This document shows positions 5,847 through 10,502 of a stretch of 10,502 bases of DNA, one piece after another (within the stretch, counting starts at the first letter, position 1; each line of letters starts with the position of its first letter). Source of the DNA: Salinicoccus sp. UBA3372 (GTDB lineage Bacteria; Bacillota; Bacilli; Staphylococcales; Salinicoccaceae); contig DEQG01000060.1 in assembly GCA_002360325.1 (NCBI GenBank), positions 3,636-14,137 of the forward strand. Direction: 5' to 3'. The notes under the pieces are model-generated. The model did not search any database. It worked only from the letters and a program-made list of their open reading frames with translations, and was not told the DNA's origin. Made by a program: the position numbers and the translations under genes.

Positions 5847-8369
5847 TTAGCTGCCGTGACAGTTTTTATATTTTTTACCTGAACCGCAAGGACACGGATC
5901 ATTGCGGCCGACTCTCACTTCACGTTTCTTCGGTGCTTTCTTAACTTTTGCCTTGCCGTCTCCGGTATGCATTTCTTTCTTATCTATGACCTGCTCGCGT
6001 TTCAATTCTTCATCCGACTTCACTTCCGTCTTCAGAACATATTTAGATGTGTCATCTTCGATTGCCACAAGCATGTCCTCAAACATCTGAAGGCCTTCGT
6101 TCTGATATTCACGAAGCGGGTTGATCTGGCCGTAGGAACGAAGGTGGATCCCCGTCCTGAGCTGGTCCATGCTGTCGATGTGCTCGACCCATTTTCTGTC
6201 CATTGTACGGAGCATCATCATACGCTCGAACAGTCGCATCTTCTCTTCGCCGAGCTTCTCTTCTTTCAATTCGAGCTCCTGATTCACCTTGTCCATCAAT
6301 ATTTCGAAAATCTCTTCTGATTCCCTGTGCTGGATTTCGTCCACCGTTACTGTACCTTCCCGGAAATAAAGATCATTAATCGTATTGATGAACTGTTCAT
6401 AATCGATATGTTCGGAATCGTCAATGTTATAAAATTCGACTGTACGTTCGACGGAGGATTCGATCATGCCCATCAGCTGGTCACGTACATCTTCATTGTC
6501 GATGATTTCGTTACGCTCCTGGTAGATGATCTCTCTCTGGCGTCTTTGTACATCGTCATACTGAAGCAGACGTTTACGCGCATCGAAGTTGTTCCCTTCC
6601 ACGCGTTTCTGCGACGATTCAACCGCCCTCGAAATCATTTTCGATGTAAGCTCTTCACCGGACATGCCGAAGCGGTTCATCGTGCTTTGAATACGTTCCG
6701 AACCGAAGCGTTTCATCAGGTCGTCTTCAAGCGACAGGTAGAATGTACTGATACCGACATCCCCCTGACGTCCTGAACGTCCGCGGAGCTGATCGTCAAT
6801 ACGTCTCGACTCGTGCCTCTCCGTCCCGATGACAGCAAGGCCGCCAAGTTCTTTGACCCCTTCTCCGAGCTTGATGTCCGTACCGCGTCCGGCCATGTTC
6901 GTCGCAATGGTGACTGCGCCTTTTTTACCGGCGTTCTGGATGATTTCCGCTTCCCTCTCGTGGTTCTTCGCATTCAGGACGTTATGCCTGATGCCTTTTT
7001 TACGCAGGAATTCTGAAATCAGCTCACTCGTTTCGACCGCTACGGTACCGATCAGAATCGGCTGGCCTTTCCTGTGTCTTTCAATGACCTCTTCGATGAC
7101 GGCGTTGAACTTGAAATCTTTGCTGGAGAAAATCTTGTCCGTACGGTCTTCACGGGCTATCGGCACGTTTGTTGGAATTTGAGTGACTTTCATATTGTAG
7201 ATGTTGATGAACTCTTCTTCCTCGGTCTTTGCTGTACCGGTCATGCCGGACAGCTTTTTAAACTGTCTGAAGAAGTTCTGGAAAGTGATTGACGCCATCG
7301 TTCTGGATTCATTTTGAATATCCACGCCTTCTTTGGCTTCAATCGCCTGATGCAATCCATCAGAGAAGCGGCGTCCTTTCATTGTACGGCCGGTAAACTG
7401 GTCGACAATGACAACTTTCTCTTCTTCGACGACATAGTCCACATCTTTCTCCATTGAGAAGTGGGCTTTCAGAGCCTGGTTGATATGGTGCAGCAGATTG
7501 ACGTGCTTTACATCGAACAAGTTATCAATCTTGAACCATTTTTCCGATTTGCCGATACCGTCTTCAGTCAGCTGGATGCCTTTCGTCTTCACATCATATG
7601 TGAAGTCATCATCTATTTTGAGCATTTTAACGAATGCATTCGCCTGAAGGTATTGGGTGTCGGACTGGTCCGCCTTGCCCGAAATGATAAGTGGTGTTCT
7701 CGCTTCATCAATGAGGATCGAGTCCACTTCGTCAATGATTGCATAATTCAATTCACGCAGCACACGGTCTTTTTTGTATGTCACCATGTTGTCCCTCAAA
7801 TAATCGAAGCCCAGCTCGTTATTCGTCGTATAAGTGACGTCCTGCGCAAATGCTTCCCGTTTTTCTTCATTGTTTTTCTGGTTCAGGTTTAAACCGACAG
7901 TAAGTCCCAGGAAGTTATAAATCACCGACATCTCTTCCATCTGAGTCGCGGATAAATATTCGTTCACCGTAATGACGTGAATACCTTTCCCCGTCAAAGC
8001 ATTCAGATATACAGGCAGAACGGCGGTCAAAGTTTTACCTTCACCGGTTTTCATCTCTGATATATCGCCTTTATGCAGGGAGATACCGCCCATGATCTGG
8101 ACCAGGTACGGCTCCAGTCCCAAAGTTCTTCTTGAAGCTTCCCTTGCTACAGCAAAAGCTTCCGGTAACATTTCATCAAGTATTTTCGCTTCTTTTTTAT
8201 CATCTTCAACGCCTTGGAGACGTTCTTTGAATTCATCTGTTTTAGCCTGAAGCTCTGCATCGTTCAGCTTCATCATGTCAGATCGATAACTATCAACTTT
8301 TTCAGCCTGCTTACGCAATGACTTTACTTCAAACCGATTGCCATCAAATAATTTGTTTAATACGCCCAC
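5847..8369 (-). CDS. secA: Preprotein translocase ATPase SecA
   Basis: SecA drives Sec-dependent export by pushing unfolded preproteins through SecYEG at the membrane. The 840-residue protein shows the Walker A loop MKTGEGKT (106-113), the DEVD box (213-216) followed by [11 protein letters not shown], the second nucleotide-binding fold with [14 protein letters not shown], and RGRSGRQGD. At the C-terminus is the zinc-binding tail [13 protein letters not shown] (826-838), a mark of the housekeeping SecA1 that contacts SecB-like partners or ribosomes. The length is normal. The start codon is GTG (8369), preceded by GAGGAG at 9 nt; no in-frame ATG fits the family N-terminus. A TAAAAT at 8416-8421 is a possible -10 but has no good -35. 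A terminator upstream separates it from hpf. The stop codon lies within the ribosome binding site of prfB. Confidence 0.98.
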   Translation of the reverse strand: MGVLNKLFDGNRFEVKSLRKQAEKVDSYRSDMMKLNDAELQAKTDEFKERLQGVEDDKKEAKILDEMLPEAFAVAREASRRTLGLEPYLVQIMGGISLHKGDISEMKTGEGKTLTAVLPVYLNALTGKGIHVITVNEYLSATQMEEMSVIYNFLGLTVGLNLNQKNNEEKREAFAQDVTYTTNNELGFDYLRDNMVTYKKDRVLRELNYAIIDEVDSILIDEARTPLIISGKADQSDTQYLQANAFVKMLKIDDDFTYDVKTKGIQLTEDGIGKSEKWFKIDNLFDVKHVNLLHHINQALKAHFSMEKDVDYVVEEEKVVIVDQFTGRTMKGRRFSDGLHQAIEAKEGVDIQNESRTMASITFQNFFRQFKKLSGMTGTAKTEEEEFINIYNMKVTQIPTNVPIAREDRTDKIFSSKDFKFNAVIEEVIERHRKGQPILIGTVAVETSELISEFLRKKGIRHNVLNAKNHEREAEIIQNAGKKGAVTIATNMAGRGTDIKLGEGVKELGGLAVIGTERHESRRIDDQLRGRSGRQGDVGISTFYLSLEDDLMKRFGSERIQSTMNRFGMSGEELTSKMISRAVESSQKRVEGNNFDARKRLLQYDDVQRRQREIIYQERNEIIDNEDVRDQLMGMIESSVERTVEFYNIDDSEHIDYEQFINTINDLYFREGTVTVDEIQHRESEEIFEILMDKVNQELELKEEKLGEEKMRLFERMMMLRTMDRKWVEHIDSMDQLRTGIHLRSYGQINPLREYQNEGLQMFEDMLVAIEDDTSKYVLKTEVKSDEELKREQVIDKKEMHTGDGKAKVKKAPKKREVRVGRNDPCPCGSGKKYKNCHGS

Positions 8370-8435
8370 GATAGCTCTCTCCTCATTCTTTAAACAAGTA
8401 TTAATACATCACATAATTTTACCACTTTTCATGTA

Positions 8436-8485
8436 AAAATAAAAACAGGACGCACAACTTCATCTTCCGAAGGTTACGCGTCCTG
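8436..8485 (-). terminator. Intrinsic terminator between hpf and secA
   Basis: CAGGACGC (8446-8453) and GCGTCCTG (8478-8485) form a perfect 8-bp outer stem. Inner AACTTC/GAAGGTT extends it with one bulge. On the minus strand it is followed by TTTTTATTTTT (8435-8445 region). The plus strand also has a T-run after the hairpin, so it may work weakly in both directions. It lies about 35 bases after the hpf stop. Confidence 0.9.
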
Positions 8486-8519
8486 ACACTTTTTTATTAT
8501 AATTTAATTGTTCAGAATA

Positions 8520-9077
8520 CTAGCTTGTTTCAATGACTGCATATTTACCGTCTCTGCGTCTGTAAACTATACTTGTACCTTCAGTATAACGATCGTTGAA
8601 TACGAAGAAATCATGTCCCAGCATGTTCATCTGGAGTACCGCCTCTTCAGAATCCATCGGTTTTAAAGTGAATTCTTTAGTACGGACAATTTCAATACCG
8701 TCGTCATTTTGTTCTTCCTCTTCGGCTCTTTCATTCTCAATCGCTCTGAATAGCTCTATTTCAGGATCTTTTTCTCTGAACTTACGATTGATTTTAGTTT
8801 TATGCTTGCGGATCTGTCTTTCCAGCTTATCCACGATAAGGTCCACCGCCGCATATAAGTCATCATGGCTTTCTTCCGCACGTAAAGTAAGATTTTTCAT
8901 AGGGATTGTAATTTCAACTTTCCCCTTCTTATTGTTATAAGTCTTAATGTTTACATGCGCATGAGTGTTTAGTGCATCATTGAAGTAACGCTCCAATTTG
9001 CTGACTTTGTCCTCAATGTGTGTTCGTATTGCATCAGTTACTTCAATGTTTTCTCCTCTGATTTCACATCTTATCAT
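8520..9077 (-). CDS. hpf: Long-form ribosome hibernation promoting factor
   Basis: The 185-residue protein has the N-terminal HPF/YfiA RNA-binding domain (about 1-100, basic helix [17 protein letters not shown] at 84-100). A short acidic linker follows (about 112-127, with EEEEQNDD), then the C-terminal dimerisation domain (about 128-185). Long-form HPF binds the 30S decoding region and pairs two 70S ribosomes into inactive 100S dimers in stationary phase or stress. The length matches Firmicute homologues of about 190 residues. The ATG at 9077 has AAGGAGG 8 nt upstream. It follows comFC by 55 bases, a gap that carries its own -10 element, and ends at a strong terminator, so it can be expressed alone or by read-through from comF. 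The stop codon is TAG. Confidence 0.96.
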   Translation of the reverse strand: MIRCEIRGENIEVTDAIRTHIEDKVSKLERYFNDALNTHAHVNIKTYNNKKGKVEITIPMKNLTLRAEESHDDLYAAVDLIVDKLERQIRKHKTKINRKFREKDPEIELFRAIENERAEEEEQNDDGIEIVRTKEFTLKPMDSEEAVLQMNMLGHDFFVFNDRYTEGTSIVYRRRDGKYAVIETS

Positions 9078-9116
9078 GATGCACGCCTCCTTAAATTGCT
9101 ATTTCTATTCATTTTT

Positions 9117-9122
9117 ATTATA
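9117..9122 (-). promoter_or_regulatory. Probable -10 of an hpf promoter
   Basis: The minus strand has a perfect TATAAT about 40 bases upstream of the hpf ATG, in the short gap after comFC. A -35 would fall in the last codons of comFC, where only a weak TTTTCA/TTCAAA is present. A stress sigma factor or another activator could contribute; I saw no clear sigma-B match. Confidence 0.5.
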
Positions 9123-9132
9123 TCATATTCGA

Positions 9133-9807
9133 TCACGCTTTTGAAAACGTTAATACATCGACGGATGCAGGGTTCCGCTGCATTATAGTTTCAGCCGCAT
9201 GATGAACAGTAATACCTGTCGTATATATATCATCTACAATCAAGATTCGTTTATCCAGTATCTTAACATCCTTCTGCCCCGTGTCAAAAGAAAAAGGATT
9301 ATCGCTGTTTATTCTTTCAGATTTCGAGAGCTCCGACTGCAGTTTCACCTTATCGGTTGCGAGCAGTTCCGTATAGGCGGTCCCGGAGCGTTTCAGCACT
9401 TCCTTAATCTGGTTGAACCCCCTCTCCCCAAGCCGGTGTTTTGAAACAGGAATCGGAACGATATGATCGTACTGCCATTCCTTAATATCAATGAACCCAG
9501 CCATCACTTCTGCGAGAGCGACGTCCCTTACAAATTTATAACGGTGCATCATCATTTTCACTTCACTGTTATAATCCAGCAGACATCTGATGCTCCGGAC
9601 AGGCTTAAACCGGCTCCGGATAAAAATGCAGTCAGTGCATTCCTTCTCACCCGGAGCCATGATCTTATGACACCTGCCGCACCTCACACCGCTCCGCCAT
9701 TCCGTCAGCTTAAGATGACAGCTTTCACAAATCCTTTTAGGCTTTGAAAACATGTTCAGCAAATTAAGTTCGGCAATGATCTTTCCGTGACAGTACAGGC
9801 AGATCAT
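9133..9807 (-). CDS. comFC: Late competence protein ComFC, phosphoribosyltransferase fold
   Basis: ComFC is needed for natural transformation and works in the cytoplasm with ComFA on incoming single-stranded DNA. The 224-residue protein has four CxxC pairs near the N-terminus (C3/C6, C27/C30, C43/C46, C57/C60), a zinc-binding region. A phosphoribosyltransferase-type fold follows, with the PRPP-binding motif ILIVDDIYTTGIT at about 188-200. The ATG at 9807 overlaps the TGA of comFA in ATGA, so translation is coupled; the upstream ribosome binding site is poor (GGGGAAG at a long distance). Length and motifs are normal, with no sign of decay. In relatives the comF operon is switched on by ComK; the operon promoter is outside the window. 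Confidence 0.95.
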   Translation of the reverse strand: MICLYCHGKIIAELNLLNMFSKPKRICESCHLKLTEWRSGVRCGRCHKIMAPGEKECTDCIFIRSRFKPVRSIRCLLDYNSEVKMMMHRYKFVRDVALAEVMAGFIDIKEWQYDHIVPIPVSKHRLGERGFNQIKEVLKRSGTAYTELLATDKVKLQSELSKSERINSDNPFSFDTGQKDVKILDKRILIVDDIYTTGITVHHAAETIMQRNPASVDVLTFSKA

Positions 9808-10502
9808 ATGACCACACTTCCCCGGTTGAACGCTTTGATCGTCCGCACGGTCTTTTGAATATGGTGCGTATTGTACAGCGTAATGAAATGCACATTCCCC
9901 ATCGGGTCCTGCGGTTTCCTGCCGACGCGGCCGCAGATCTGAATCAGTGTATCCGCTGGAAAATATTCGGTATGGACAACGATGACATCCAGATCTTTGA
10001 AAGTCACGCCCCTTTCCAATATGGTCGTCGTCAGCAGAATTTTAATCTCACCTTCCCGCATCCGCTCCACTTTTGAGTACCTTTCCCCGTCTCCGCTGTA
10101 CACCGTTTCGGCATCTTCGAAATGTTTCAGAATAAGATGATATGCTGCATACATCATTTTTATTTCAGGAAAGAAAACCAGTACTCTTCGATCTGCAGCC
10201 GTGATGCTGCCAAGCAGACGCTTCAGCTTTCCGTTCAGCTTCTGTCGCTGCACTTCCTTATAGACGTTGCCGTAATGGATGACCGGTACTGCCAGATCAT
10301 GCCCGTGATAGCGGCGGGCAATCTGAAATATATTCCCGGCACCCACATACTTCACCATCTTCCTTGTGGGTGTCGCGGTCATGATGATGATATTCCCATC
10401 AGCCGTCCCGGCCTTATCTATCGCCCCGAGCAGATGTTTATCATCCGCCAGAGGAAATGCGTCATATTCATCAACGATGATACAGTCGAAATGATTGTGA
10501 AA
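9804..10502 (-). CDS. comFA: Late competence DNA helicase ComFA, N-terminus cut by window edge
   Basis: ComFA is a DEAD-like superfamily 2 ATPase that helps pull single-stranded DNA through the ComEC channel during transformation. The reading frame is open from the right edge of the window, and 232 residues are visible, about half of the usual 440-460. Counting from the edge, the DEAD-like box IIVDEYDAFP is at 8-17 and the TATP motif III at 42-45. LTTTILERGVTF (motif V region) is at 157-168 and QICGRVGR (motif VI) at 188-195. The Walker A motif and N-terminal zinc cysteines of the family must lie outside the window. An internal ATG at 10382 falls between motifs II and III and is not the start. 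It ends in TGA overlapping the comFC start codon. Confidence 0.95.
   Translation of the reverse strand, partial: FHNHFDCIIVDEYDAFPLADDKHLLGAIDKAGTADGNIIIMTATPTRKMVKYVGAGNIFQIARRYHGHDLAVPVIHYGNVYKEVQRQKLNGKLKRLLGSITAADRRVLVFFPEIKMMYAAYHLILKHFEDAETVYSGDGERYSKVERMREGEIKILLTTTILERGVTFKDLDVIVVHTEYFPADTLIQICGRVGRKPQDPMGNVHFITLYNTHHIQKTVRTIKAFNRGSVVI

Noticed and set aside
5902..8100. Several plus-strand open frames of 60-150 codons opposite secA
   Set aside because: They are antisense shadows of the secA codon pattern, show no recognisable domain and lack ribosome binding sites.
1..10502. Search for mobile elements, CRISPR arrays, tRNAs, defence or biosynthetic systems
   Set aside because: All coding space is filled by conserved housekeeping genes in a syntenic order, and no such element is visible.

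Overview
This is a chromosomal core-genome segment of a low- to mid-GC Gram-positive coccus, almost certainly in the family Staphylococcaceae. The gene order comFA-comFC-hpf-secA-prfB-(cell-wall hydrolase)-(HD protein)-csbA-uvrB is, from memory, the order found in Staphylococcus aureus. The base composition looks higher than in Staphylococcus proper, and the secreted protein and the TlpA-like gene differ from what I recall of S. aureus. I therefore lean towards a relative such as Jeotgalicoccus, Salinicoccus or Macrococcus, but cannot fix the genus. Every real gene lies on the minus strand, so the biological reading order runs from the right end of the window to the left.

Reading in that direction: 10502-9133 holds the late competence genes comFA (N-terminal half outside the window) and comFC, which overlap by 4 bases. 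Next is hpf (9077-8520), long-form ribosome hibernation factor, with its own likely promoter at the end of comFC and a strong terminator at 8436-8485. Then come secA (8369-5847, GTG start) and prfB (5832-4731). They are 14 bases apart, and prfB (RF2) carries the classical in-frame UGA with a programmed +1 frameshift. The pair ends at a terminator at 4693-4723. A non-coding stretch of about 400 bases (4286-4692) contains two sets of overlapping inverted repeats. Next is a secreted NlpC/P60 peptidoglycan hydrolase (4145-3420) whose promoter region has an exact match to the WalR box; it ends at a hairpin terminator (3359-3390).

The next operon is a membrane-anchored TlpA-like thioredoxin (3269-2682), a YfbR-like HD-domain nucleotidase (2680-2042) and csbA (2038-1802), with intergenic gaps of only 1 and 3 bases. 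Finally uvrB (1721 to the window edge, C-terminus missing) starts the excision-repair genes. It has a LexA/SOS box matching the Bacillus consensus, overlapping its -35 region and lying inside the csbA terminator hairpin.

The genes serve separate housekeeping roles: DNA uptake, ribosome protection, protein export, translation termination, wall remodelling, thiol redox, nucleotide clean-up and DNA repair. I see no mobile element, CRISPR array, tRNA, rRNA or defence system. The points worth a second look are regulatory: the nested operator/terminator at uvrB, the WalR box, the direct repeat at the tlpA promoter, and the structured intergenic region at 4286-4692.
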